64,000 bases of DNA from Sphingomonas aerophila (GTDB lineage: Bacteria > Pseudomonadota > Alphaproteobacteria > Sphingomonadales > Sphingomonadaceae), in NCBI RefSeq assembly GCF_014199305.1, contig NZ_JACIJK010000003.1:1-64000 (forward strand). The letters run 5' to 3'. Positions 1 through 6,271 of this stretch are shown in pieces. Within the stretch, counting starts at the first letter, position 1. Each line of letters begins with the position of its first letter. The notes under the pieces are model-generated. The model ran no database searches. It was not told where the DNA came from and was given only the letters and a program-made list of their open reading frames with translations. The position numbers were made by a program, and so were the translations under genes.

Positions 1-1
1 A

Positions 2-268
2 GTGACCGAAAATCAACTTTGCGGGCCGACAGGTCGGCCGCCAGTTCGATCAGGCCCTGGATGGAGCGGCCAAGCCGATCGAGCTTCCAGATCACAGCGT
101 GTCGCCCGCTCGGACAAAGTCGAGAGCTTCGGCAAGCCCCGGCCGGTTGACCCTCGCGCCGCTCGCCTTGTCAGTGAACAGCTTTTCGCATCCGGCCTTG
201 GTCAGCGCATCCGTTTGCAGGGTCAGGTCCTGATCGGCTGTCGAAACGCGCGCGTAGCCGATCAGCAT
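2..268 (-). pseudogene. Serine resolvase/invertase, N-terminal part, frameshifted and cut by the window edge
   Basis: The minus-strand reading from ATG 266-268 gives the resolvase N-terminus: MLIGYARVST with the catalytic-serine segment YARVSTADQ, then KLFTDKASG. It hits a stop at 92-94 just after AGDTL. One base later in frame the reading resumes as IWKLDRLGRS and continues to the left edge, so a single base has been lost between DTL and IWKLDRLGRS. This disrupts the catalytic domain, and the enzyme is probably inactive unless the base is a sequencing error. The family makes site-specific cuts at res sites and is typical of Tn3-like transposons, plasmids and islands. A TTG at 275-277 is an alternative start. 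The C-terminal helix-turn-helix domain lies outside the window. It sits at the end of the small-gene array, in the opposite orientation. Confidence 0.85.
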
Positions 269-334
269 CTGTCCCAAAACTCCATCTCAAACCGGTAATT
301 TCGGGACTCCTATTTCGGGAACAGGTTTTGGGAA
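269..334 (-). promoter_or_regulatory. res-like site upstream of the resolvase
   Basis: Immediately upstream of the resolvase start there is a perfect 9-bp inverted repeat (TCCCAAAAC at 272-280, GTTTTGGGA at 325-333). It encloses two direct copies of ATTTCGGGA (298-306 and 312-320). Repeated dyads directly upstream of a serine resolvase gene are where res recombination sites normally lie, so this is probably the binding and crossover region. In the resolvase direction it contains TCCCGAAATAG, a word also found in the repeats of the neighbouring gene array. Confidence 0.55.
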
Positions 335-374
335 AGCCAAAGCTGCCAGTTGGGCGCTTTTGCGCACTGGCCTC

Positions 375-418
375 GACTGTCCCGTTGAAGGTTCGTTTGT
401 GGGACGGCCGCTCACGCC
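375..418 (+). repeat. Intergenic repeat, GTCCC/GGGAC hairpin plus GCTCACGCC module
   Basis: GTCCC (379-383) pairs with GGGAC (401-405), followed by GGCCGCTCACGCC. The right part matches a copy near 2,835-2,853 (TTTGTGGGACGG then CGCTCACGCC) and a shorter one near 5,390. The rest of 419-498 holds nothing I recognise. Confidence 0.6.
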
Positions 419-498
419 GGGATACCTACGACAACGATACCGTCCAACGTCTCGACATCGGGCATTCATCCGGAGCGGGCGATAGCCGCCTCCTTTCG

Positions 499-696
499 AT
501 GCTAGTGCTCAAGAGGCGGACGAGGCTCCTCATGGCTTGGACGATCGTTTTAGTGTTTGGGGTTACTGCATCATTGGTAGCCGCGATCGCGGAAGCGCAA
601 CTGGCTAGAAGCTCAGGCGGCCGCCAGCACATTTGGATAGCGGGCGGGTCAGCACTCCTCGCTCTAGTCTGCGCGTTTTACCTCGTGAAGGGGTGA
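499..696 (+). CDS. Small two-helix membrane protein, unknown function
   Basis: This 65-residue protein starts at ATG 499 and has two hydrophobic helices, about residues 12-30 (around MAWTIVLVFGVTASLV) and 45-62 (around IAGGSALLALVCAFYL), separated by a short polar loop. I do not recognise a family. A later ATG at 532 would remove the basic N-terminus. The reading frame is open for a further 57 codons upstream, but that stretch runs through the intergenic repeat, so the shorter version is preferred. It is the first gene of the accessory array. Base composition is lower in GC than the core genome (31 of 60 bases in 541-600, counted by hand). Confidence 0.5.
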   Translation: MLVLKRRTRLLMAWTIVLVFGVTASLVAAIAEAQLARSSGGRQHIWIAGGSALLALVCAFYLVKG

Positions 697-803
697 CCTA
701 GACGTCGCAGCAGCACATGGTCCCGTATCTGATCTCTTGCGACGACAAGCGCGGTCGAAACCGCCCAATAGCGGATATCGCGCTTTGTCGATAAGCTACT
801 AGG

Positions 804-1121
804 ATGGCCATACAGTCGGACGATGACCGCGAACTTGAGTTGCGAGTTAGCGACGTCGCGTATGAGGTCGCGAAGTTCAGTTGGCCTGATCTCGCCGAGC
901 GACTGCCCGTTGGCCGAATTTACGTAAGGCCGGAAAGTGAGGGCCCTTACATGGCCGTGACGTGGGATGCCGACTGGAAGGGTCGTAAGAATGGCCCGAT
1001 CCTCATTCGCATCAACGGCTATCTTGATCGCGAGCATGCGAACCCTGTCTGGGGCGCGGGTGAGATCATCGAGCAACAGCCAAGTTGGCTTATGCGCTTG
1101 CTTAACCGCTTCGGCAGCTAA
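804..1121 (+). CDS. Hypothetical protein, 105 aa
   Basis: A soluble, acidic 105-residue protein starting at ATG 804 with no signal peptide or membrane helix. It begins MAIQSDDDRELELRVSD and has a central patterned region around RIYVRPESEGPYMAVTWD that looks like alternating beta strands, then a basic C-terminus. No family was recognised. It is followed by a repeat at 1131-1167, nine bases after the stop codon, the usual arrangement in this array. The preceding gap (697-803) holds a weak copy of the AGCGGATATCGC motif near 770. Confidence 0.6.
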   Translation: MAIQSDDDRELELRVSDVAYEVAKFSWPDLAERLPVGRIYVRPESEGPYMAVTWDADWKGRKNGPILIRINGYLDREHANPVWGAGEIIEQQPSWLMRLLNRFGS

Positions 1122-1130
1122 CCACCAAAC

Positions 1131-1167
1131 CCGGACAGTCCCGAAATAGCATACCAATTGAGACGGC
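1131..1167 (+). repeat. Intergenic hairpin repeat, copy 1
   Basis: This copy of the array repeat begins CCGGACAGTCCCGAAATAGC and ends GAGACGGC. Its right stem arm is degenerate compared with the copies at 2770-2806 and 6186-6222. Its word TCCCGAAATAG is identical to one in the resolvase upstream region read in the resolvase direction. Confidence 0.75.
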
Positions 1168-1223
1168 TAATCTGCCGCCCTCGCCCACTTGCGAGCGCAG
1201 CCGCACCCCTACAAGGTGGTCGG

Positions 1224-1340
1224 ATGAAGGAAGTTTGGATCGGTCGCTCGCAATGGTGGATGCCCTTTGTCGGAGCTGTTGTCGGTATAGCCATCCTGCG
1301 TGTCGCTGAAGCGTTACTCCAGGTGGAGGCTATTTGGTAA
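1224..1340 (+). CDS. Very small membrane protein, 38 aa
   Basis: ATG 1224 opens a 38-residue reading frame with one hydrophobic segment (about residues 12-27, WWMPFVGAVVGIAILRV). GGTCGG just upstream is a poor ribosome-binding site. The stop at 1338-1340 lies eight bases before the start of the next gene, so the two may be translated together. No family recognised; it could also be a chance frame. Confidence 0.35.
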   Translation: MKEVWIGRSQWWMPFVGAVVGIAILRVAEALLQVEAIW

Positions 1341-1348
1341 GGGCGGAG

Positions 1349-1840
1349 ATGCGATTGAAACGTGCCTGGCCTGTCCTACTGGTCGTTCTGATTGTGCTGC
1401 AAGCACTCGTTCGCCCCGAAGCCAACGTTCTAAGCGTGAGAGACGACAGCTTCCATATCCTGCGGCGGATCTCAGCAGGAAGAGAAAGCCCGTGGCCTAC
1501 CCAGACAGGTGTGCCGGAGTTGATGGTGCCCGACTACCAGTGCGGCTTTCCTGTAAAATTGGATCTTGTCGCGCCGCGCGTTTCCGAGATCGATGGGCCG
1601 CTCCGGTGGGCCTCGGAACGCATATACCAAGGCGATCTCGTTGATGCAGCCATCAAGGACCTGCCGCCTTGGCAAGTCAGGCTCTGGCAATTCCGTTACG
1701 GTCTGGGTTTATGGTCGGGTCAATTGGACGATGGTCCCGTTTCACCTAAAAAGGTGGAAGAGGCACGCCGCTTTGCCCTCCGCTACTATCAAATCCGCCT
1801 TCACCAAGTCGCATGCGACACTGCGCGCGGGCTACGCTGA
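1349..1840 (+). CDS. Membrane-anchored hypothetical protein
   Basis: ATG 1349, preceded by GGGCGGAG, opens a 163-residue protein with a basic N-terminus and one hydrophobic helix (around WPVLLVVLIVLQALV). The remainder is a hydrophilic, presumably periplasmic domain with paired cysteines (VPDYQCGFP and HQVACDTA). The pattern suggests a type II anchored or secreted protein with one disulfide. A TTG at 1334 is an alternative start with weaker spacing. I do not recognise the family. The next gene starts 25 bases downstream without a repeat between them, so these two may have travelled as one unit. Confidence 0.6.
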   Translation: MRLKRAWPVLLVVLIVLQALVRPEANVLSVRDDSFHILRRISAGRESPWPTQTGVPELMVPDYQCGFPVKLDLVAPRVSEIDGPLRWASERIYQGDLVDAAIKDLPPWQVRLWQFRYGLGLWSGQLDDGPVSPKKVEEARRFALRYYQIRLHQVACDTARGLR

Positions 1841-1865
1841 TCGACGGCTCTAATGAAAGCAGAAT

Positions 1866-2288
1866 GTGTCGCGCTTCCGACCTTTATCGCTGAACCAGCT
1901 CACTGGGCATGTCGCCCTCGTTCTCCTAAGCGCCTGCCATCCGGAGCAGAGCCTTTGTGATAACAAAGATCCGAACTGGACATATAGACCCGTGCAAGCG
2001 GAACCTGTGGTGGACGTCGTTCTGGTCACGCGAGCAGGAGGCCTGCTGTGGAACGCTACGTCTATCGATCGAAAAGAGTTAGCAACCCGGCTTGATCTGA
2101 AGGCACGATCTGACGTCAGACCGACTACTCTCCTCCGCCATGAACAAGGCACCGACTGTTCAAAGGTCGCGGCTGCGCGTCGCCTCATAGCAAGCGCTTT
2201 AGGTTGTACGTCCGGCGGCTGCGCCGAGGGTGGCGAGTGGGATTCGATACCTGACAATGGGTTTAACGGATTTGACGGGGGAGGATAG
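1866..2288 (+). CDS. Putative lipoprotein with an ExbD/TolR-like periplasmic domain
   Basis: A 140-residue protein from GTG 1866. An apparent lipobox (LVLLSAC) near residue 24 suggests export and lipid anchoring. The region from about residue 48 follows the ExbD/TolR pattern: VVDVVLVTRAGGLLWNATSI, then RKELATRL, then a central strand and a helix ending in ALGC. ExbD proteins normally carry an N-terminal membrane helix and couple proton flow to TonB; here that helix seems to be replaced by a lipoprotein signal. Three further cysteines occur towards the C-terminus (DCSKV, LGCTSGGC), ending in a Gly/Asp-rich tail. The ExbD comparison is from memory of the fold and is tentative. Confidence 0.45.
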   Translation: MSRFRPLSLNQLTGHVALVLLSACHPEQSLCDNKDPNWTYRPVQAEPVVDVVLVTRAGGLLWNATSIDRKELATRLDLKARSDVRPTTLLRHEQGTDCSKVAAARRLIASALGCTSGGCAEGGEWDSIPDNGFNGFDGGG

Positions 2289-2289
2289 G

Positions 2290-2454
2290 ATGACACTTGG
2301 CGCCGCGGGACGGGCCCGAGCTGCCGGACAGTCGCCCAGAAAATTACCAGAGCGGGTACCTTGTCCGGCGCTTGCAACGCACTCGTTAAGGGTAAGCGTG
2401 CCAGGCTGCGGAGGATGGACACATAGGTGCGCTCCGGATACGATGAAGAAATAA
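2290..2454 (+). CDS. Possible small protein, 54 aa
   Basis: ATG 2290 stands six bases behind a strong GGAGG, and the 54-codon frame ends two bases before the next gene. The composition (many Arg, Pro, Ala, Cys) is that of an out-of-frame reading, and I recognise nothing in it. It is listed because of the ribosome-binding site. It may be the remnant of a frameshifted gene. Confidence 0.2.
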   Translation: MTLGAAGRARAAGQSPRKLPERVPCPALATHSLRVSVPGCGGWTHRCAPDTMKK

Positions 2455-2455
2455 G

Positions 2456-2677
2456 TTGAAAGCCGTTCAGGTCGTTCGCATGATCGCCGTCCTGCTAGGG
2501 CTGTCTGTATTCGCCCTCATCTGGCTGGCTGTGACAGCTCTGCTGTGGGGCGTGTTCACGGGACAACTCTTCGGGGCTCCACGAGCTGACCCGTCAAGCA
2601 TGGTAATTATCTGTGCCGCACTCTCATACATCTATGTAGCTGCTCGCCTGTTTGGGGCCAGTTTGCGTCAGCGTTAA
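2456..2677 (+). CDS. Small two-helix membrane protein, 73 aa
   Basis: From TTG 2456 this 73-residue frame encodes two hydrophobic helices: about residues 10-33 (around IAVLLGLSVFALIWLAVTA) and 48-65 (around MVIICAALSYIYVAARL). A short basic tail follows. An in-frame ATG at 2480 would still include both helices. No family is recognised; a function in the inner membrane is all that can be said. The gene is followed by a long repeat-bearing spacer. Confidence 0.5.
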   Translation: MKAVQVVRMIAVLLGLSVFALIWLAVTALLWGVFTGQLFGAPRADPSSMVIICAALSYIYVAARLFGASLRQR

Positions 2678-2736
2678 GCAGGCCAGCGCGTTGGCTCTAC
2701 CTCACCAGCAGAACGTCTGCCAATTCATCCCCGGCG

Positions 2737-2853
2737 CCCGAAATCCGCCATTCCGCCTACCACCCAAAGCCGGACAGTCCCAAAATAGCATCCCAATCGG
2801 GACTGCCCCGTCCGTCTCGATTGCCGTTCCTTTGTGGGACGGTCGCTCACGCC
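2737..2853 (+). repeat. Most complete copy of the composite intergenic repeat
   Basis: Three modules are visible in order: CCCGAAATCCGCCATTCC, the hairpin core at 2770-2806, and TTTGTGGGACGG plus CGCTCACGCC at the right end. In the core, CAGTCCC (2775-2781) pairs perfectly with GGGACTG (2799-2805) over a 17-base loop containing AAAATAGCATCCC. The rest of the 2678-2940 spacer contains no gene I can support. Confidence 0.8.
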
Positions 2854-2940
2854 CATTTGTAACCGTTGCCACGCTGGCCGTGTCCTGTTGCGGACGCGGC
2901 CTGTCAGGGGCATTAAGGCTGATCGGAGAAAGCTGATGTC

Positions 2941-3210
2941 TTGGAAGCTGGAGGCATGATCCTCGCGCTACTCACAACGCTATTCATGGAGCTCCCGATG
3001 ATCATGTCGGGACCAGAGCAATCCTTGTCTCGTTTTCAAGCCGCCGCAAGGTCATGCGGTTATCCGCCACAGAGCGTTGTACGCGGCATCTTTAACGGCC
3101 AGCGCACGGTTATGCTGCCAGCGCGGGCTCCGAACTACGCCACGATTGCGTGCATGACAAAGTGGCTTGGATCGCATCCGCGGCTTCGGCTCAAGCAGAT
3201 TGGGAGCTGA
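2941..3210 (+). CDS. Small putative secreted protein, 89 aa
   Basis: An 89-residue frame from TTG 2941 (or ATG 2956) begins with a hydrophobic stretch, MILALLTTLFMELPMIMS, that could be a signal peptide. It is followed by a polar domain with two cysteines (SCGYPP and IACMTKW). No family recognised. GGAGG lies too close to ATG 2956 to serve it, which favours the TTG start served by GGAGAAAG near 2926, but neither start is certain. It sits between two repeat-bearing spacers. Confidence 0.4.
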   Translation: MEAGGMILALLTTLFMELPMIMSGPEQSLSRFQAAARSCGYPPQSVVRGIFNGQRTVMLPARAPNYATIACMTKWLGSHPRLRLKQIGS

Positions 3211-3360
3211 TTGCAGTCACCTCCGGTCGTGATGGCAATGGCGACGCGAACGCCAGGCGCAGACACCAGTTGCCGATCTCACCGAACCGGGTAGGCCGAC
3301 CCGCTCTGTTCTGCTGGCTGCCTTCACCAAACTCGGACCTTGAGGGGGTAGACCTCAGTT

Positions 3361-3402
3361 CCGAAAGCGGCCCTTCCGCTCTCGCCCAGTGTCGGACATC
3401 GG
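3361..3402 (+). repeat. Partial copy of the composite repeat (CCGAAAGC module)
   Basis: CCGAAAGCGGCCCTTCCGCT is followed by CTCGCCCAGTGTCGGACATC. It has the left module and the GGACATC motif but lacks the CAGTCCC hairpin. The rest of the 3211-3437 spacer shows no supported gene. Confidence 0.6.
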
Positions 3403-3437
3403 GGGACAGCGATAAGGTCTACTGACCTGGAGGCTAG

Positions 3438-3800
3438 ATGTTCGGCTGGTTGGAAAAGCGGAGGAGGCGTCCACAACCGGAAGCACTGTGGGTCGTGTCG
3501 GTTGAGCCGGACCACGTTCAAGTCATCGACGACGCGGGCCGCACAACCAGATTGGCCAAGTCTGACATGATTGGCGTGGCAATCGAGACCAACGACACAG
3601 GTCCATGGGGTGCTGACGTTTGGTGGCTCTTGTTCGGATCAGAGGGACAGCTCGCGTGTGCATTTCCGCAAGGGGCAACCGGGGAAAGCGGCGCGCTCGA
3701 TTACCTCACGCAACTTCCCGCCTTTGATTACGGGCAGGTGGCGAAAGCGATGGGCTCGACCGCGAAGGCCGTTTTTCCAGTTTGGGCCAAAGCCCGCTAA
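3438..3800 (+). CDS. Hypothetical soluble protein, 120 aa
   Basis: ATG 3438 follows GGAGG at a good distance and opens a 120-residue protein. It starts MFGWLEKRRRR and then has a strand-rich domain: LWVVSVEPDHVQVIDDAG, a DMIGVAIETND segment, and WGADVWWLLFGSEG. The alternation resembles small PH-like or SH3-like beta barrels, but no family is recognised. There is no signal peptide or membrane helix, so the product is expected in the cytoplasm. The clean start, good ribosome-binding site and regular codon use make this one of the more secure genes of the array. Confidence 0.65.
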   Translation: MFGWLEKRRRRPQPEALWVVSVEPDHVQVIDDAGRTTRLAKSDMIGVAIETNDTGPWGADVWWLLFGSEGQLACAFPQGATGESGALDYLTQLPAFDYGQVAKAMGSTAKAVFPVWAKAR

Positions 3801-3807
3801 CGCCCAG

Positions 3808-3855
3808 AATTTCGACATTCCGTCCCGGAAACGCCGTTGCCATTGCGGACATCGC
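3808..3855 (+). repeat. Diverged intergenic repeat with GCGGACATC motif
   Basis: TTTCGACATTCCGTCCCGGAA is followed by CATTGCGGACATCGCC. The GCGGACATC/GCGGATATC word recurs near 770, 3,393, 5,415 and 5,952, always between genes. Confidence 0.5.
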
Positions 3856-3877
3856 CATCACGCTTAGGGTTAAGTGC

Positions 3878-4333
3878 GTGGACGAACATCGGCAACGGCT
3901 TGGTGAGCTTCTGAGGCGAAAACGACGGGCGAGCCGCGTTCCGGACGTTGTAGCGGCTTGGCGAGCTGTTGGCGTGGCATCGGCTCCGCTTTCGGCTGAT
4001 CGGCAAGTAAGTCTAATAGACCAGTTGCGTTCCGCCGGTCTGCAGAGGTTCGGCGAGCTACCTCAACGATCAGGCGGGCCGCTTCTCTTTGCTGTCCGCG
4101 ACTTTGCCGGACGTCGTGACGTGCTGGTCATTGTCGGGTGGGATGTAGAAGAGCCCGGCGTGCTCCTGTCATCCGAAGCGCTCATCCGCTCAGTATCGCA
4201 CCTTCGGGCGTTGTATCCGGACGGCTTCGTGTTGATGGACCAGCCTCTAACGTCCGCCCTACTGGTCGACTTTGATGAGGGCGACCATGCAGCAACCTAT
4301 GTGGAACATCGAATTCGGAACCCGGCCGGGTGA
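3878..4333 (+). CDS. Hypothetical protein, 151 aa
   Basis: From GTG 3878 a 151-residue soluble protein is encoded. It begins VDEHRQRLGELLRRKRRASR, a basic helical segment, followed by an alpha/beta domain (GPLLFAVRDF, RDVLVIVGWDVEEPGVLL) and an acidic C-terminal region. The frame is open upstream to 3782 but that part runs through a repeat, so the shorter start is preferred. No family recognised. The C-terminal segment (LLVDFDEGDHAATYVEH) looks like a genuine folded region. Confidence 0.5.
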   Translation: MDEHRQRLGELLRRKRRASRVPDVVAAWRAVGVASAPLSADRQVSLIDQLRSAGLQRFGELPQRSGGPLLFAVRDFAGRRDVLVIVGWDVEEPGVLLSSEALIRSVSHLRALYPDGFVLMDQPLTSALLVDFDEGDHAATYVEHRIRNPAG

Positions 4334-4356
4334 CGTCGGAAATTGGCGTCCGTCGG

Positions 4357-4426
4357 CCGAAAGCTGCCCTTCCACTTTCCACCCAGAGCCGGACAGTCCT
4401 AAAAATAGCATCCCAATTGGGACGGC
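4357..4426 (+). repeat. Composite intergenic repeat with hairpin core, copy 3
   Basis: CCGAAAGCTGCCCTTCCACT and a CCACCCA spacer lead into the core at 4389-4426, where CAGTCC pairs with GGGACGG less perfectly than in the 2770 copy. One extra A is present in the AAAAATAGC word. The remaining 4427-4511 is ordinary leader for the next gene. Confidence 0.75.
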
Positions 4427-4511
4427 TGCCGCAGCGGGAGCGCCCACTGACAGTCGTTCAGCTTGCTCGAAACAAGCTTCCCGTCCAGATTTGTAGGCTA
4501 AGAGAACTGAC

Positions 4512-4832
4512 ATGTCGCTGCTCGATGAGAATGCCGAAATTCTGAAACGAATTGACGAGGGTGGGAACGATCTTAGCCTTTCGCGGGAGGTGGATTTTAG
4601 CCACCTCTTTGCTGACCGGCTCTCGGCAGAGGCCTTCGCTTCGGATGTTGAGCATCTTGGGTTCAGAGCAGCCGTCGAAAAAGTTGATCGCGACGAGGGC
4701 CATTGGGACGTGACAGCATCCAAGGAGCTGGTGCCCTCAGCGGCAAACGTGACCGCAGCAGAGGAGCAGTTGCACGCGCTGGCGCAAGTGTATGGCGGCC
4801 ATGCAGACGGATGGGGCTTCATGAACCCTTAA
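4512..4832 (+). CDS. RraB-like protein (ribonuclease E inhibitor family)
   Basis: ATG 4512, behind AAGAGAAC, opens a 106-residue acidic protein. The pattern fits the RraB family (regulator of ribonuclease activity B): an N-terminal helix, REVDFSHLFADR, then EAFASDVEHLGF, a strand EGHWDVTASKELVPS, and the C-terminal YGGHADGWGF, which is the most characteristic motif. In E. coli RraB binds the scaffold region of RNase E and changes which transcripts are cut. Many bacteria have other RraB-fold proteins of unknown role, so inhibition of RNase E is inference. It sits in the accessory array, not next to rne (41.6 kb). Confidence 0.7.
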   Translation: MSLLDENAEILKRIDEGGNDLSLSREVDFSHLFADRLSAEAFASDVEHLGFRAAVEKVDRDEGHWDVTASKELVPSAANVTAAEEQLHALAQVYGGHADGWGFMNP

Positions 4833-4863
4833 GGTGCGAACGTCCGCTTATCTCTTCCGCACT

Positions 4864-4903
4864 CCCGAAAGCCGCTATTCCGTTCTCCACCAAGCTCGGC
4901 CAT
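4864..4903 (+). repeat. Partial composite repeat (CCGAAAGC module)
   Basis: CCCGAAAGCCGCTATTCCGT and CTCCACCAAGCTCGGCCATT follow the family pattern, without a hairpin core. It lies between the RraB-like gene and the broken gene at 4926. Confidence 0.55.
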
Positions 4904-4925
4904 TCGGAGGCGGGACTACATCTAC

Positions 4926-5173
4926 ATGACTGAGGGGTGATCGCTTTCGACACGACCTCTTAGGCGCGCTCGACGCCATGCCGGGCTCGTGGCGGCCCGC
5001 CAACTTCCATCGGCGCGTTGCAATCGGCCAACTTCAATAAGCCCGACGCCCTCGGCGGGGATGAGTACAAGCTGACGTTTGCAAATGGCCGACGGAAAAT
5101 GGCGCTCGTTGTGAGAGATGACGGCAAGATCGTGATAGCTTCATCGTTGGCGCCGCTAAGTACGGGCGATTAA
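4926..5173 (+). pseudogene. Small hypothetical gene broken by two lesions
   Basis: The first codons at ATG 4926 read MTEG and stop at TGA. Removing one T restores DRFRHDLLGALDAMPGSW and RPANF in one frame. That frame stops after a 28-bp segment (about 5008-5035) that ends in a repeat of the preceding GCCAACTTC. Deleting the 28 bp joins RPANF directly to NKPDALGGDEYKLTF and then MALVVRDDGKIVIASS, ending at TAA 5171. The intact product would be about 72 residues. GGAGG near 4906 could be the ribosome-binding site. An intact sub-frame from TTG 5018 (51 aa) could still be translated. The reconstruction is mine; no family is recognised. Confidence 0.5.
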
Positions 5174-5236
5174 CTGCCCTGACTTCGGCCAGGTGCGTTC
5201 ACCTTGTTGGGCCCGATGTCGCCATTCCTGAGCGTT

Positions 5237-5440
5237 CCCCGAAACGCCCAGGATCGGCCATTCAGCCTCGCTCGTTTCTTGCTTAGGGCGTGAGCGGGCT
5301 CCGCTTCTGTCGATCGGCGTCCAGCCTTCTCGGACTGCTCACAAACCCGGACAGTCCCACACCATCCCAAACGGGACGCTGCTTCTAAGAGCGGCCGGTC
5401 GGCTCACGCCCAATTGCGGATATCAACATTGCGGACAACG
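5237..5440 (+). repeat. Repeat-rich spacer with diverged hairpin core
   Basis: This part of the 5174-5521 gap carries a CCCGAAACGCCC fragment (5237), a shortened core at 5347-5377 (CCGGACAGTCCC ... GGGACGCT), and the GGTCGGCTCACGCCC and TTGCGGATATC modules up to 5440. The flanking parts of the gap hold no gene I can support. Confidence 0.6.
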
Positions 5441-5521
5441 CGTATAGGCGAGAGGTCAGGCGCTCATTTTGGCCCCGATCTCTTCCTTGCGTCATGGACA
5501 AGTTCTGGAGAGAGCAGTCCA

Positions 5522-5926
5522 ATGACATTTATCGCAATCGCTACGCTGATGATGACGCTGATTAGTGATGGCACCGCCAGTGCGGTCCCACCCGCGCCGG
5601 TTCCGCGCGTGGGAAATGAGGCACCCGCCCTCGCGGGTGTAATGCCGCCCGCGGGCACTACGCTGGCTAACATGGACATCACCGTGAAGCCGCGCGCTCG
5701 CGGAGAGACAGCCGTATATGAGCTGAGGAGCCAGCAAAGCGCGGCTGTCTTCAGAGATCAGTATGTTCTGAACGCCAGGCGTGCAGGGTATCAGGTCGTC
5801 GCTAAAGGGCTGCTCGTTGTGGGCGCGAGAAAAGACGGTACATCAATACGTTTGCGCGTGATCGAAGCTGATCGCGGGTCGGTGGCGGTCCTCACAGTCA
5901 AACCGCCCACGAACGATCGCACCTGA
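5522..5926 (+). CDS. Putative secreted protein, 134 aa
   Basis: ATG 5522, eight or nine bases behind GGAGAG, opens a 134-residue protein with a likely signal peptide (MTFIAIATLMMTLISDGTAS, cleavage near ASA). A Pro/Ala-rich linker follows, then a folded domain of strands and helices: TTLANMDITVKPRAR, ETAVYELRSQQSAAVFRDQ, AGYQVVAKG, and a final strand pair SIRLRVIEADRGSVAVLTV. The frame extends upstream to 5414 but that region is repeat, and the start with the ribosome-binding site and signal peptide is clearly better. No family recognised; a periplasmic location is expected. Confidence 0.65.
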   Translation: MTFIAIATLMMTLISDGTASAVPPAPVPRVGNEAPALAGVMPPAGTTLANMDITVKPRARGETAVYELRSQQSAAVFRDQYVLNARRAGYQVVAKGLLVVGARKDGTSIRLRVIEADRGSVAVLTVKPPTNDRT

Positions 5927-5984
5927 CACGACCGTCCGCAATCCACCCGGTTGCGGACATCGGCCAGCCGTGCGAACCAAGAAC

Positions 5985-6162
5985 ATGGACGTTGTCTGCT
6001 GCTTTTGTTCAAGGCCAGTCCAAACCGGCGGCTTAGACCCCTGCACCCTTACTCTCTCGAAACGTGGCGAGGGCAGTCATGGCATGCCATCCGGCATGCT
6101 ACCGGGAGCGACTTCACGACCTGCCTTACGGTGATGCGCTGTTTGAGGATCACGAGGGCTGA
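5985..6162 (+). pseudogene. Small cysteine-rich (zinc-finger-like) gene, frameshifted
   Basis: ATG 5985 reads MDVVCCFCSRPVQTGGLDPC then TLTLSKRGEGSH. Around 6080 the sense switches frame and continues as ACHPACYRERLHDLPYGD to TGA 6160. Restoring two bases (as in SHWACHPACYRERL) gives a continuous protein of about 59 residues. The CCFC ... CHPAC spacing suggests a four-ligand metal site, and I recall small proteins of this pattern from alphaproteobacteria without a known function. The total length of 178 bases is not a multiple of three, as expected after a 2-base loss. The rest of the 5927-6271 gap is repeat. Confidence 0.55.
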
Positions 6163-6171
6163 CCCAGTGTC

Positions 6172-6234
6172 AGCGTTCGCCCAATCCGGACAGTCCCAAA
6201 ATAGCATCCCAATCGGGACGGCAGCTCTCGCCCA
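6172..6234 (+). repeat. Composite intergenic repeat with hairpin core, copy 5
   Basis: The core 6186-6222 is nearly identical to the 2770 copy: CCGGACAGTCCCAAAATAGC followed by ATCCCAATCGGGACGGC. It is flanked by GCGTTCGCCCA on the left and GCTCTCGCCC on the right. Confidence 0.75.
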
Positions 6235-6271
6235 GTTGCAGACGAACAATGTCTGATGCGATCATCTCCAG

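Noticed and set aside
4978..5040. Short frame MPGSWRPANFHRR as an independent gene
   Set aside because: Better explained as part of the broken gene at 4926-5173, because the continuation appears after removing the 28-bp insertion.
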